From NCBI GenBank assembly GCA_019843655.1, contig JACDQD010000103.1, forward strand, positions 3,658,001 through 3,722,000: a DNA stretch of 64,000 nt. The letters run 5' to 3'. This DNA is from Lethocerus indicus (Eukaryota > Arthropoda > Insecta > Hemiptera > Belostomatidae). The stretch's first letter is position 1; every line of letters begins with the position of its first letter. This document shows, one piece after another, positions 26,926 through 40,440 of this stretch. The notes below the pieces were generated by a model. The model did not search any database. It was given only the letters and a program-made list of their open reading frames with translations, and had not been told where the DNA came from. The translations under genes were made by a program, and so were the position numbers.

Positions 26926-29835
26926 CTGAAGGGACAAAGCACGGGACGTCCAGTAACCACCGACTGGCGGGAGAGTGCCGGACACGGGGATCCGGGCAAG
27001 AAATAGTTTAACGAGTCACCAAAGTCCGGATTGAGAGTGCAATAACGGTCGTTGCCGTCGGAGAGTGCGGGGCACAAGGGACGGAACGGGGACGTTCACA
27101 GGAATAGATGGGGAAGTCGGAACGGGATAAGAGCGGAATAAGCGAAAGCAGAAGGGATTTGAACGGGGACGTCCGTGGCACCCTACATAAGATATTGTGA
27201 GAAGAGGTCCGTCGGGACTACAGGGAGGACGGAACGGACGTCTGAGTAAGAATCTGGGGATAGTATACTGGTCGAGTAATACTGGTCGTGAGAGGAGGAT
27301 GACTGGACATATCAAGTAATACTGCCGGGGGGTGAGTAAATGGTCCACCAGGAGTAAGGAATAATAAGAGGGGGGATATAACGGTATATTACTGGTCGGG
27401 GAGTCCTCAAGGTACATAGGGAACTGGGAACCGAGGAATATCCAGTGAAGAGAGTGCAAGCTGTGGAGGATACAGTGGGAGTCCGGTAGGACGTCGTGCA
27501 CAAGACTGAACTGAAGTCGGAGTCTGGGAGTGAAGAGCGTACTTGGACATATGGAAATACGTGTCGACATGGAAGGGACGGTCACAAGGCAAGGAACGGG
27601 ACGTCTGTCTGTGTATGAAGAGTGTGGGAAGTCTCAAGGGGATACAAGGAGGTGAATATAACGGAGTAATACTGGAGTGGAGTACGCACAAGGAGCCAAG
27701 GACAGGAACGGGATACAGTAAGTATGAATAGAATTCTCGGGAGAATGATAAAGAATGGGGACGGGGAATAGGTATATTACTGTGAGAGCATCAAAGGAAG
27801 GGAGAGTACGAACCGGGGAAAGACCGTATCTGTCCACGTCTCTACCGGAACGGGGACGTATAAGGGAGCATCATCGGTAAGAGATAGGAGAGTCTGGAGT
27901 GATATAGGGGGACAAGGGGGAAGTACCTCAAGGGACTGGAACGGGGACGTTCAAGAGGATTGAACTACCAGAGAGTGCCGGGGCATAAGAGTACCGGAGA
28001 TATTGGCAGAAGGGACAAGTCGAACGGTAGAATAGTCCGTGGTACTACCTGTCTGGAAGTCGATTGAATAATAGTGTACGTACGTACGGATATAACTGGC
28101 AGTCCGGGTAATACCCAATGGTCAGGAACAGAAGTCCGGATAATACTGGTCATGGGGAGAGGGTCAAGGAACTAATGGGGAAGTCCAGTGAATGAATAGT
28201 CTACCGATATAACCGAGTACAAGTGTACTGGGGATATATGGGAGCACACTGAGTGCCGGGCCAAGCATTGAAGGAATGAACGTGGACGTCTGGTAGGGAC
28301 GGAATAGTCCGGGTAAGGAGGGATAAGAGTCTATATAACGGGATACTGTCCCAAAGTAATATGGTGAGTCTGGAAGGAATAAGAGTGTACAAGGAACGAC
28401 GAAACGGACATGTACCGGGTAAGAATAAAGAATAGAGCACAAGAAATAGTCTACCGAGGAGTGAAGTCCGGGGCATTGAATAAGAGCGTACGGGGATATA
28501 AGGACATAAGGGAACGGCGAGTAGGAATACTACCCTGAATGCAAAGTCCGTAGTGTACCACGTGAAGTCTAGGGGAAGTGCCGGGGCACACGAGGTAGGG
28601 ATATAACAATATGGTCTCGTAGTCTACGGGGATAACGAAGGCACAAGGGACGGAACCGGGTAAGACCCAAGTCTGGAGTGAATAAGAGTGTACGGATATA
28701 ACGGCGTAATACGGTCTTGGGAAGTCGAACAAAGTGGACGGAGACGGCAAGCACAAAGTGCACGGAACGGGTCTGAGTGAAAAGAGTACGGGGATACCGG
28801 GCACAAGGGACGAACGGGGACGTGGGACTAGACGGTGGAACGATGTGGGGATAACGGAGCAATTGGTCTGGAAGTGAGAGTGCAGAGAACGCCAAATAAG
28901 CACACCGGGGAAGTCGTCCGAGGAATAAGGGGAGTAAGCGAGTGTACGGGGACATAAGGAGTAATATGGTCTTGAGAAGAGCCAGGGCATAAAGGGACGG
29001 AACGGGACGACGTCGGGTAGGAATAGGAATACTGGGGAAGTACTACTGGGGAAACTGAGTGAATAAGACCGGGGATATAACGTGTACTGGTCGTGGGGAG
29101 AGTGCGGGGACGTGTACGATATAAAGATATATAAAGTCGAAATAAGTCGTGGGGAGAGTTCCGGGCACGGCACAAGGGACGGAACGGGGACGTCCGCGGA
29201 GGAATAGTCTACCGAAGTCCGAGGAATAAGGAATAAGTAGTGTAACGGGAGTGTCGTGGGAGAGTGCCGAAGCAATAAGGGACGGGGGACGTCGGGAGAG
29301 TGCATGGAGGATACGGAACGGGGACCTTGGTGGTAGAATACCGTCTGGAAGGATAAGTGCCGGAGTAATACTGGTCTCGGGGAGAGTGCTGGGGCACAAG
29401 TGGTACAGGAATAGTCAAGGAAGTCCGGTAATACCTGGTGCCACACAAGAGAACGGGGACGTGCCCGGGGACTGGGAAGGACTAAGAATAAGAGTGTACG
29501 GGGATATAACGGAGTAATACTGGGAGTGCCGGGCAGAACCGTGTCCGGAAGAGTGCAGAAGTCCGGAGTGAATGGCACAAAGAGGTACGGGGATCCGGTA
29601 TAACGGAGTAATACTACGGTCGTGGGAGTGAATAAGAGTGGGGATATAACTGGTCTGGCGGGGCACAAGGGACGGAACGGGGGGGACGAGTGAGTGCGGG
29701 GATATAACGGAGTAATACTGGTCGTACAAGGGACTGAGGAAGGAATAGAGAAGGAGGAGTGATAAGAGTGTATGGGGATATGGAATACTCTGTGAACGGC
29801 GGGGAATAGTCTATGAACGGGGACGTCTGGATATG
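26926..29835 (-). repeat. Module 1, 117-bp satellite, minus orientation
   Basis: Inverted 117-bp units (words GGGGATATAACGGAGTAATA and GGACGGAACGGGGACGTC) form the right arm of module 1. This is the longest satellite arm (2.9 kb) and one of the most degenerate: most units are truncated, shuffled or carry small indels. The longest open frame in the window (513 codons, minus strand, 28,451-29,992) lies here and is not considered a gene. Confidence 0.75.
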
Positions 29836-30325
29836 TGGGATATGGGATATGGGGAGACAGTTTGCTGGGCTGTTTGAGAGAGAAATCTGAATTGGGTGGA
29901 ATTTTCCTAGAGACGAGGTTTGAATTGGTGAAGGTTCTCTCTAAATGACCTCTGTCGTTCTCTAGGAAAATTCGACCGAATTCAGATTTCACTTCTGGTC
30001 TCCTCTAGCCCAGCCCATTAGGCCTAGCCCAAATCATTGGCCGCCCGGCATCTGTTCTCGTTCTCTCTATGCCTTTGCCAACTCGGGACTAGTATCTCTC
30101 GGTTAAACTAATATATTAATAAAAATATATTATAAATAAATTTATATAAATAAATAAATAACATAATCATATATATATATATTGTTCCATACATATCGGA
30201 TTATTATCTTGACTTCTTTTATATCTTATTGCTCTGCGTTAAATGCTTTATATTTATTTTGTTTATTTATTTATTTATTGAGTAAGAGGGAGTGGTTCCT
30301 TCCACATTTGAATGAGATTATGATT
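29836..30325 (+). repeat. Internal terminal-sequence copy 1 (module 1/2 separator)
   Basis: A direct copy of the inner part of the right terminal repeat. It has a hairpin (29,882-29,990, one arm damaged), a segment reading TATGCCTTTGCCAACTCGGG, AT-rich DNA with (TA)n, then CATTTGAATGAGATTATGAT leading into the next array. The outer ~130 bp present at the block's right end is missing here. Confidence 0.8.
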
Positions 30326-31085
30326 ATTATTCTTCCGGACTTGAGCTTTGACTATATGTCCTGCTGTCGTCACAGCACCTACGGGCTCCACCATTACTAC
30401 TACCGTTAATACCTGGCAAGACTTATTTTTACCAGTTCGCTGCTGTTGGTTTCACCATTTGCACAACCAACCAGACGTCAGCAATTTGCTGAATGTTGTT
30501 CTCCTGTCTTGCGCCCTGGCACTCCCTCAGCACCCCAGCCCTTGACTACCTCAGCCAGCCTCTCAGCTTCTTTTCCCCCCTACAGGCCGCCACTGTCCCC
30601 GTCAGACCCGCCACTCAGACCAGTATACCCCTGCACATGGCTCCGACTCTACCAGCAGACATTTTTACCCGATTCACCTCTTCGACCTGTGCAGCCCCGG
30701 CACTTCCCAACTTATATGGCAGTACGAAATGAAACACACTTCTCGGAAGCATTGTTTCTGGACTTCCACTTGCTGTCTCTCTTGACCTTCCTTGCACTTC
30801 ATTCTACCTGACTTCCCCGGTACTACTCGGACTTCCCCGGTTATCTGACTATTTTCCCTGGAAGCTGTTCCAGTTACGGCATAGCGCCCCTTCCCTGACA
30901 CATCTTATCAATCCGGACTTGTACACTATTCTCTACCCGGACGTCCCTGCCCCCGCAATGTGCCGGTACCTCCCCCACAACCAGTACCCTGTTAGTATCC
31001 CCTGCACACTCTTGCTCTGGACTGCACCGGTAGACTATATCATACCCGGACGTCCCCGTGGCTACCAATTCCTTCCGGTTTTACT
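30326..31085 (+). repeat. Module 2, 117-bp satellite, plus orientation (degraded)
   Basis: Only fragments of the 117-bp unit are recognisable until about 30,900. From there the array end reads normally (CCCGGACGTCCCCGTGGCTA at about 31,045). Much of 30,360-30,890 looks like unit fragments joined by unrelated short sequence. Confidence 0.6.
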
Positions 31086-32785
31086 TTGTCGGGTTAACTG
31101 TCGGTTTCCCATTTTTGGTTCTACTTGTTTTCCCATTTCTAACCGGTTCTATTTTGTTCTATCCGGGCTTCAGTTTCCTGTTATATAATATTTGGTCCTG
31201 ATATTTATGCCGTTATATTTGTTGTTTTATCCGAATATTTCTGTTCCTTCCTTATATATTCGGTTCTATCCTGTATTTTGGTTTGTCCGGATATTTGCTA
31301 TTTTGTTTTTGTTCCGGTTCTGTCCGGTTTCTGGTTACATCCTGATATTTCCGGTTATTTTCGGTTATTTCTAGTTCATTCCGTATATATTCGGTTCTGT
31401 CCGGATATTTCCGGTTCTTTTCAGATATTTCCGGTATTGTTGGGATATTTCCGGCTCTGTCCGGATATTTCCGGTTCTGGACGGCTATTTTCGGTATATT
31501 CTGGATATTTCCGTGCTACCTGGATATTTCCGGTATTTTCTGGATATTTCTGGTTCTGTCCGGATATTTCTGGTTCCATCCAGATATTTCCGGTCCCGCC
31601 ATACGATATTTCCGGTTTAATCCGGATATTTCCACTTCAATCCGGATAATTCCGGTTTATCTGTTTAACCGGATATTTCCAAGGCGGATACCGGTTCTGC
31701 CGATAATACCGGTTATGCCGGGATATCCGGAACCATCTCAGTAAAACTAGATAAAACCAAAAAATCCGGATTTAACTGGAAATACCAGCCTAGAAATTGT
31801 ATTATCCGGTAATATCAGAAGAACCACAATAGAACCAGACAAAACAAGATAGAGCCAAAAACAATCAATTTAAACCGGAAATATAGGAATAGAACCGGAA
31901 ATATGCTGATCAAACCGGAAATGTCGGGATAGATCAAGGAATATACAGAAAATACCAAATAACCGGGAAACCGGAAATATCAAGATTGAACTGGATATAT
32001 CCGGAATAAACCGGAAATATCCGGACGGACCGGAAATATTTGATAAACCAGAAATATCAGGAAAACCGGAAATATCGGGATTAAACCGGAAATATCCGTT
32101 AAACCGGAAATATCCGGATTAAGCCGGAAATAACCGGATTAAACCGGAATTATCCGGACTGAAGTGGAAATATCCGGATTAAACCGGAAATATCAAGACA
32201 GAACCTGAAATATCCGAAAATAACCGGATATATCCGGACGGAAACGGAAATTCATGATAGACCCGGAAATATCCGAAAATAATCTGAAAAATCCGGACAG
32301 AAACGGAAATATCCGTACAAAACCGGAAATAACCTGACAGGACCGGATATTCCAGACAGAACCGGAAATATCCGAAAATAACCGGAAATTCCAAAAAAGA
32401 ACCGAAAATACCAGGGCTGACCCGGAAATATCCAAAAAAAACGGAAATATCCGGACAGAACAAGAAGTATCCGGAATATACCGAAATTATCCGGATAGGA
32501 CCGGAAATATCAGGAGCTGACCCGGAAATATCCAAAAACGGAAATATCCGGACAGAACAAGAAGTATCCGGAATATACCGAAATTATCCTGATAGGACCG
32601 GAAATATCAGGATGCATCCGGAAATATAAGGATAGAACTGGAAATATCCGGACAGAACAAGATATATTCAGATAGAACAGGTAATATCAGGAATAAACCA
32701 GAACAATACAAATAGAACAGGAAATTTCCGGCTAGAAACGAATATATCCGTAATGAACCAGAACTATCCGGAAACAACAAGAGCT
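31086..32785. repeat. Module 2, 20-bp satellite with orientation flip
   Basis: Plus-oriented 20-bp units run to about 31,728, where GGAACCATCTCAGTAAAACT marks the centre. Minus-oriented units follow to about 32,780. The minus arm contains a ~105-bp tandem duplication at about 32,413-32,610 that the other modules lack. Otherwise the order of unit variants closely matches modules 3 and 4. Confidence 0.85.
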
Positions 32786-34557
32786 TACGGGGATATAACG
32801 GAGTATTACTGGTCGTGGGGAGAGTCCCGGGGCACAAGTGATGGAACGGGGACGTCCGGGTAGGAATAGTCTACAGGGGAAGTCCGTAGTGAATAAGAGT
32901 GTACGGGGATATAAGGGAGTAATACTGGTCTTGGGAAGAGTGCCGGGGAACAAAGGACGGAACGGGGACGTCCGGGTAAAGAATAGTTTAACGGGGGAGT
33001 CCGGATTGAATAAGAGTGTACGGGGATATAACGGAGTAATACTGGTCGTGGGGAGAGTGCCGGGGCTAAAGGGACGGAACGGGGACGTTCGGGTTAGGAA
33101 TAGTCTACCGGGGAAGTCTACTGTATGAGGAAGTCTGTAAGAGTGCCAGCAGAAGAGTCCGTAGAAAAGTCTACCTGGGACCACCGTCCGAAGAATCTGT
33201 CCGGGAAGAGGTCGGGAGATGGTCGGGAAGTACAAAATGACGGAACAGAAGACGTCCAAGAGAATAGTCTACCGGGAAGGAGGAATAGTCCGGAGTGAAT
33301 CCCGGGCAAGGGACGCGCATGAGGAATAGTCATGAAGTCCGCCGGAGTGGTCTTGGGAACGTGCCAAAACTGGACAATAACCGGAGGCACAAGGAACGGA
33401 ACGGGGACCTGGGTACGGAATGTCGTGACAGCTGTCTGTAAGGAATAGTCTAAGGGACAAGTCCGGTGAATAAGAGTGTACGGGACACGGAGTAATACTG
33501 GAGGAATATTGGAGGAACGGTAGGGAGAGTGCGGGAATGAGTACAAGGGACGGAACGGGGACGTCGGTAAGGAATAGTCCGGTCAAGGAATAGTCTACCG
33601 GGGAAGTCCGTGAATAAGAGTACACGGGGATACGGGGATATAACGAGAGTAATACTGTACCGTCGTGAAGACTAAGCGTCCGGGTAGGGACGGACGGGAC
33701 TCGAAGGAATAGGGTCTGAAGTCTGGAGTGGGGGATAATTTGGTCGGGGACGTCCAAGGAAAAGTCAATTGTCCGGGGATGCAAAGTGAATAAGAGTGTT
33801 ACTGGGGGGATATAACGGAAATAGTGATGGAATGGAGAGAGCTGGGCAGTAAGAATAGTCTACCGGGAAGAGTGTACGGGGATACGACAAGAACGGGGAC
33901 GTATGGAGTAATACTGGTATTCATCGAAGTCTGGAGAGTAATAAGGGACGCATTATGGAGGTGCCAAGCACAAGGACGGAACTGGGGACGTCTGGGTAGT
34001 ATTCAATTGAATAAGGAGAAGTCCGGAGGAATAAGAGGTCTGGAGGGATAAGGTCTCGAGCAATACTGTCATGGAAAGCACGGGCACACAAGGGACGGAA
34101 CGGGGACGTCCGGGGAAGTCAAGGTAGGAAATAGTCTCAAAGAGTACCGGGGATACCGGTCACTGGGACGGTATATAAGGGTTTCCGGGAGAGTGCCAAG
34201 TACAGGGGACTGACGTCCAAGTAGGAATAGTCGTCTGGAAGTCTGGAGTCCGGAATAAGAATACGAGTGTACGTCCAAGAGGAGAGGGAGTGGGGCACAA
34301 GGATGAGCTGGCAATAAGGGAAGGACGGAACGGGGACGTCCGTCACGAAGTCTGAGGAGTGAATATGGACCTGATTACCAAACGAGAGGAAGTCCGGATA
34401 GTCTAACGGGGATATAACGGAGGAATAAGAGTCTCCAAGGAATCCAGTCTAGAAGTCCGGAATACGGGGATATAACGGTACAAGCAAAGCGGGGCAATAA
34501 GAGGACGGAACGGACGGACGAGTAAGGACTAAGTTCGGAGAAGTCTGATATGGATAA
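32786..34557 (-). repeat. Module 2, 117-bp satellite, minus orientation
   Basis: The first three units (32,786-33,120) are close to consensus. Later units become increasingly fragmented. The arm runs into a damaged separator. Confidence 0.75.
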
Positions 34558-35100
34558 GCTAACAGTTGGCTGGGCTATAACGGAGTAATACTGGTCGTGG
34601 AGAGTTCGGGGCACAAGGGACTGAAACGTCCAAATCTGAATTGGGTGGGAATTTTCTAGAGTGTACGGGGACGTGAGAGTCCGGGGCATCAAGGAATAGT
34701 CTGCCTTACGGGAAGGTTGCTAGGAGTTGGCAGTGGGCTGATGAATCGACTCCATTTGAAGGTTGCCTGACAACGTCGTTCTCTAGGATCGACTGAATTC
34801 ATCAAGCAGCGGCCTAGCCCAAATCTGGCATCTGTTCTGTTTTCATGCCCTTTGCCAACTCGGGACTAGTATCTCTGGCCAAACTAATATATTAAAAAAT
34901 ATATTAATAAATTTATATAAATAAATAAATAACATATAATCATAATATATATATATATTGTTCCATACATATATCGGATTATTATCTTGACTTTTATATC
35001 TTATTGCTCTGCGTTAAATGCTTTATATTTATTTTGTTTATATATTTATTTATTAAGAGTAAGAGGAGTGGTTCCTTCACATTTGAATGAGATTATGATT
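34558..35100 (+). repeat. Internal terminal-sequence copy 2 (module 2/3 separator, damaged)
   Basis: This has the same order of landmarks as the other separators, but the hairpin is broken. The left arm is interrupted at about 34,660 by a 117-bp-unit fragment and the right arm survives only in pieces (about 34,770-34,800). The AT-rich half (34,880-35,100) is well preserved. Confidence 0.7.
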
Positions 35101-35990
35101 ACACTCTTATTCCCTCCGGACTTCTGAGTAGACTATTCCTTACCCGGACGTCCCTGTTCCGTCCCTTTGCTCCCGGCACTCACCACCACTAGTATTACTC
35201 CGTTATATCCCCGTATACTATTCACTCCGGACTTCCCTCGAAGACTATTCTTACCCGGACTACCCGGATTTGTTCCCTTGTGCCCCGGTATCTCTCCCAA
35301 TGTATCTCATATCACTCAGTAGATTCCCTGCCTTACTTGAATGTCTCCTGAATGTCGCTTGGCACTGTACTACCTGACCAGTGCCTTGCACACTTCCTCT
35401 ACTCACTTTCCCTGACACTCACCACCTGATTCTGACTATTGGACCCGGACTTGCCTTCCGACTGCCTTGTGACTCTGCGCCACCTCCAACGACTGCTGTT
35501 ATGGATTGCCGAGACTACTCTACCCCGGCATTATCCTGGCCCCCTGGCACTTCGACCAGTATTACGTGTCGAACCCTCGTACACCTACTCATGGACTTCC
35601 CCGGAAGCTTTCTCCGAACGTCCCACACTTGTGCACCGGCATCTTCCTGCTGACCCGTACTTGTCCTTCTCTCCGTACTGTGCACCCGGATCCCCGGTAG
35701 ACTTATCCTTATGAACCTCTCTGTATTGGATCGGTAGCCACGGCACTCTTGTTCCACGACCAGTATACTCGGCTATTTCCTGCCACTTTCCTCAATCTGA
35801 CTCTCCCATTAGACTATTCCTTACCCGGACGTCCCCGCTCCTTTAATTGTGCCCCGGTACTCTCCCCACAACCAGTACTCCTCCGTTATATCCCCGTACA
35901 CTCTTGCTCTCTCCGGACTGCACCGGTAGACTATATCATACCCGGACGTCCCCGTGGCTACCAATTCCTTCCGGTTTTATTTCTGTCGGG
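35101..35990 (+). repeat. Module 3, 117-bp satellite, plus orientation
   Basis: Near-consensus units at 35,101-35,290 and 35,810-35,990 flank a scrambled middle (35,290-35,800). In the middle only scattered words of the unit remain. Confidence 0.7.
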
Positions 35991-37595
35991 TCCAACCGCT
36001 CGGTTCTACCCATTTTTACTCGGTTCTACCCGTTTCTTCCCATTTCTAACCGGTTCTATTTGGTTCTATCCGCATCTATCCAGTTCTATTTGTGATATTC
36101 CGTTTTATCCGTATATTTCCGTTTACATCCGAATATTTCCTGTTCCTTCCTTATATATTCGGTTCTATCCGTGTATTTCGGGTTCTGTCCGGATATTTGC
36201 TATTCTGTTTTGATAGTTCCGGTTCTGTCCGGATATTTCCGGTTACATCCTGATATTTCCGGTTATTTTCGGTTATTTCTAGTTCATTCCGTATATATTC
36301 GGTTCTGTCCGGATATTTCCGGTTCTTTTCAGATATTTCCGGTATTGTTGGGATATTTCCGGCTCTGTCCGGATATTTCCGGTTCTGGACGGCTATTTTC
36401 GGTATATTCTGGATATTTCCGTGCTACCTGGATATTTCCGGTATTTTCTGGATATTTCTGGTTCTGTCCGGATATTTCTGGTTCCATCCAGATATTTCCG
36501 GTCCCGCCACGATATTTCCGGTTTAATCCGGATATTTCCACTTCAATCCGGATAATTCCGGTTTAATCCGGGTATTTCCGGTTTAACCCGGATATTTCCA
36601 ATTGTGGGCGGATATTTCCGGTTCTGCCCGGATAATACCGGTTATGCCGGGATATTTCCGGAACCATCTCAGTAAAACTAGATAAAACCAAAAAAATCCG
36701 GATTTAACTGGAAATACCAGCCTAGAAATTGTATTATCCGGGTAATATCAGAAGAACCACAATAGAACCAGACAAAACAAGATAGAGCCAAAAACAATCA
36801 ATTTAAACCGGAAATATAGGAATAGAACCGGAAATATGCTGATCAAACCGGAAATGTCGGGATAGATCAAGGAATATACAGAAAATACCGTAAATAACCG
36901 GGTTAAACCGGAAATATCAAGATTGAACTGGATATATCCGGAATAAACCGGAAATATCCGGACGGAACCGGAAATATTTGGATAAACCAGAAATATCAGG
37001 AAAAACCGGAAATATCGGGATTAAACCGGAAATATCCGGTTAAAACGAAATATCCGGATTAAACCGGAAATAACCGGATTAAACCGGAATTATCCGGACT
37101 GAAGTGGAAATATCCGGATTAAACCGGAAATATCAAAACAGAACCTGATATATCCGAAAATAACCGGATATATCCGGACGGAAACGGAAATTCATGATAG
37201 ACCCGGAATTATCCGAAAATAATCTGAAAAATCCGGACAGAAACGGAAATATCCGTACAAAACCGGAAATAACCTGACAGGACCGGATATTCCAGACAGA
37301 ACCGGAAATATCCGAAAATAACCGGAAATTCCAAGATGATGAAATATCCAAAACGGAAATATCCGGACAGAACAAGAAGTATCCGAATATACCGAAATTA
37401 TCCGGATAGGACCGGAAATATCAGGATGCATCCGGAAATATAAGGATAGAACTGGAAATATCCGACAGAACAAGATATATTCAGATAGAACAGGTAATAT
37501 CAGGAATAAACCAGAACAATACAAATAGAACAGGAAATCCGGCTAGAAACGAATATATCCGTAATGAACCAGATACTACCAGGAAAAGTCAAAAG
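35991..37595. repeat. Module 3, 20-bp satellite with orientation flip
   Basis: Plus-oriented 20-bp units run to about 36,658. The centre reads GGAACCATCTCAGTAAAACT, and minus-oriented units follow to about 37,590. From about 36,310 to 37,300 the variant order is almost the same as module 4, indicating recent copying of the whole core rather than independent growth. Confidence 0.88.
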
Positions 37596-39903
37596 AGCTT
37601 ACGGGATAACAATACTGGTCGTGGGAGAGAGTGCCCAACAAGGACCGGAACAGGGACGTCGGAAGGGAAGAATAGTCTGGTATGTCTGGAAGTGAATACG
37701 AATAAGTGTGGATTAAATAGGGTATTACTGGTCTGGAAGGAAGAGTGCTGAGTGGCCACAAAGGAAGAACGACGTCGTAAAATTAGTTTAACAGGGGAGT
37801 CGTGTGCCGAGAGTTCAGGGCGGATATAAGGGGATCGGGGTTACGGAATCTGGGGACTCTACGCTCTGTCCAGGTAAGAGCGTGGATCCGAGTGAGAGGC
37901 CGGCCGTCCACCGAGACGGAGAGTGTACAGGGGATACGGAGGATTCTGGTCTCAGAGGAGTGCCACCAACAAAGACAAAGGACTGGGACGTCCAGGTGCA
38001 ATACGAAGGATAAACGTACGTAAGGAAATACTGTGCTAGGACCAAGGGCACAAAGACGTCCGACGTAGAATAGTCTATCGGGTGAGAGCAGGGATATTGA
38101 ACGGTGAAGCGACAGGTATCTCTAACCAGGGATATTGAATAAAGTACAGTGGGAATACTGGTACGCGGTCGTGGCACCTAAGGCCGTAGGAACGGAAATG
38201 GGACGTCGGCACAAAACGAATAATACGCTAGTTCGGGACGAGAAAGAACCGAGAAGTCAGGTAGTGAATAAGAGTGTACAGGGATATAAGGTATAATACT
38301 GGTCGTGGGAGTGCCGGGGCACAAGGGACGGAACAGGGACGTCCGATGGGAATAGTCCACTACGGGACAACGGGAAGTCCGTAAATCAAGGACGGAACGG
38401 GGACGTGAATAAGGAATACGTCTACCGGATATAACTGGGTGTGCAGTGTACGGGGATATAACAGGAGTAATACTGGTCGGTGGGGAGAGTGCCGGGGACA
38501 ACAACGGAATAGTAAATAGTCTACGGAACAGGGACGTCCGTGGGGAAAGGGGTAATCTACCGGGGAATAGTCTACTGGTCATGGGAAGTCCGGGACGGAA
38601 CAGGGACGTCCGGGTATAACGAGTCTATATAATAAGTGTACCCGGGGGTCTGGGGATACAAGGGACAGAACAGGGACGTAAGTGAATAAGAGTGTACGGT
38701 GGGAGTGCCGGGGCACAGTCCAGGTAGGAATGCCAGGGATATAACACTGGTCGTAGGATACTGAGTACCGGGGCAATAAGACAGAACAGGGACGGAACTA
38801 GGGACGTCGTAGGGAATAGTCTACGGCGTACAAGGAGTGCCGGGGCTCACACGGGACGTCGAAATAGTGAATAAGAGTGTACAGGGGATAAGTGTAGAGT
38901 CCAGGGGATATAACGGGAAGTCCGGGTGAATAAAGTACTGGTCGGTTGGGGGAAGAGTGCCGGGGCACAAGGGACGGAACTGGGGACGTCCGGGAAGAAA
39001 TGTCTACCAAGAATCCGGGTGAGAGTGTAATAGCGTAATACTGGTCCAGGTGAATACGGAGTCCTGAGAGCCGTAGGGGTATACGTACAGAGTAAGTACA
39101 GAATAAAGGGACGGGGAGGTACCAGTGTACGGGGATATAACTGGTCGTGAAGGAAGGGGACGGAAGGGGACGTAATAGTCACCGGGTGAATACGGCAAGT
39201 AAATGTCTGGGCACCCCACACGGAGAGTGTCAAGGAATATACCGGAAGTATCGATACGGATATAACAGCACCGGGCAAGGACGGGAACGGGGACCTGGTA
39301 AGAATGTCTAGGGGGAGTCCAGAGTGAATAAGAGTGAGTAATGAGAGTCGACAAGTGAGGAGTGAAGGAATAGTCGGATACCGGGGAATACGACGGAACG
39401 AGTAATACTGGTCTGGGAGTGCCAAACGGGGCAAGGGACAGGGACAGGACGTCAGGGTAGAATAGTCTACAAGTCAGGTGACAGGGATATAACGGTCGTG
39501 GACAAGGAGTGGGTATCCGGCGTCTGGTAAGAATAATAGTCTGAACGGTATGAGAGTTCGGATAGGAGGACGGGGTACGTCCGTAGTGTAGTCGTGTAAG
39601 TGCAGATATAACGGATAATACTATAGTCTACACAGGATAGTCTGATCCGTAAACGAAGCCGACCCGAAGGGACGGAACCGGGTAGGGACTGGGTAAGAAG
39701 GAATCTACCGTACTGGAAGTACGATATGCAGATAATACAAGGTCTACCGGGAGACGGTTCCGGTAACGGGGAATGATAGTCTACCGGTAATACTGACGGT
39801 CACAGGGTAAGAATCCGCTGTTGAGTCGTGGGGAGAGTTCCGGGGCACAAGGGACTGAACGGGGACGTCCGGGGAAGGAATAGTCTACCGGGGAAGTCCG
39901 GAG
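37596..39903 (-). repeat. Module 3, 117-bp satellite, minus orientation (degraded)
   Basis: Units are recognisable throughout by GGGGATATAACGG, GTGCCGGGGCACAAGGGAC and GGGGACGTCCGG, but most are truncated or permuted. The last unit (39,830-39,903) is close to consensus. Confidence 0.7.
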
Positions 39904-40440
39904 TTTATATGGCCTTACGGGATATGGGTATGGCTAGGACAGTTGGCTGGGCTGTTTGAGACGTGGAGAAAAGAAATCTGAATTGGGTGGAATTTTCCTA
40001 GAGAACGACAGAGGCCATTTGAAGGTTGCCCCGTGACGAATGAATCCCGGTCTCCTTCAAATGACCTCTGTCGTTCTCTAGGAAAATTCGACCGAATTCA
40101 GATTTCACTTCTGGTCTCCTCTAGCCCAGCCCATTAGGCCTAGCCCAAATCATTGGCCGCCCGGCATCTGTTCTCGTTCTCTCTATGCCTTTGCCAACTC
40201 GGGACTAGTATCTCTCGGTTAAACTAATATATTAATAAAAATATATTATAAATAAATTTATATAAATAAATAAATAACATAATCATATATATATATTGTT
40301 CCATACATATCGGATTATTATCTTGACTTCTTTTATATCTTATTGCTCTGCGTTAAATGCTTTATATTTATTTTGTTTATATATTTATTTATTAAGAGTA
40401 AGAGGGAGTGGTTCCTTCACATTTGAATGAGATTATGATT
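39904..40440 (+). repeat. Internal terminal-sequence copy 3 (module 3/4 separator)
   Basis: A well-preserved direct copy of the inner terminal sequence. Its intact hairpin has arms 39,973-40,025 and 40,054-40,106 with a 28-bp loop. It is nearly identical to 45,124-45,660. It ends CATTTGAATGAGATTATGAT and then enters 117-bp units, so the outer terminal part is absent. Confidence 0.88.

Noticed and set aside
28451..29992. 513-codon open frame on the minus strand, the longest in the window
   Set aside because: It lies wholly in the decayed 117-bp satellite and separator. Its Pro/Ser/Arg/Tyr composition follows from the repeat unit being 39 codons long. No signal peptide, domain or promoter.
36171..36566. 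SGYFRF/ISGSIRIFPV repetitive frames (also at 25,458, 31,278, 41,722, 32,179 and elsewhere)
   Set aside because: By-products of the 20-bp satellite, which cycles through all three frames every 60 bp. Present on both strands because the array is palindromic.
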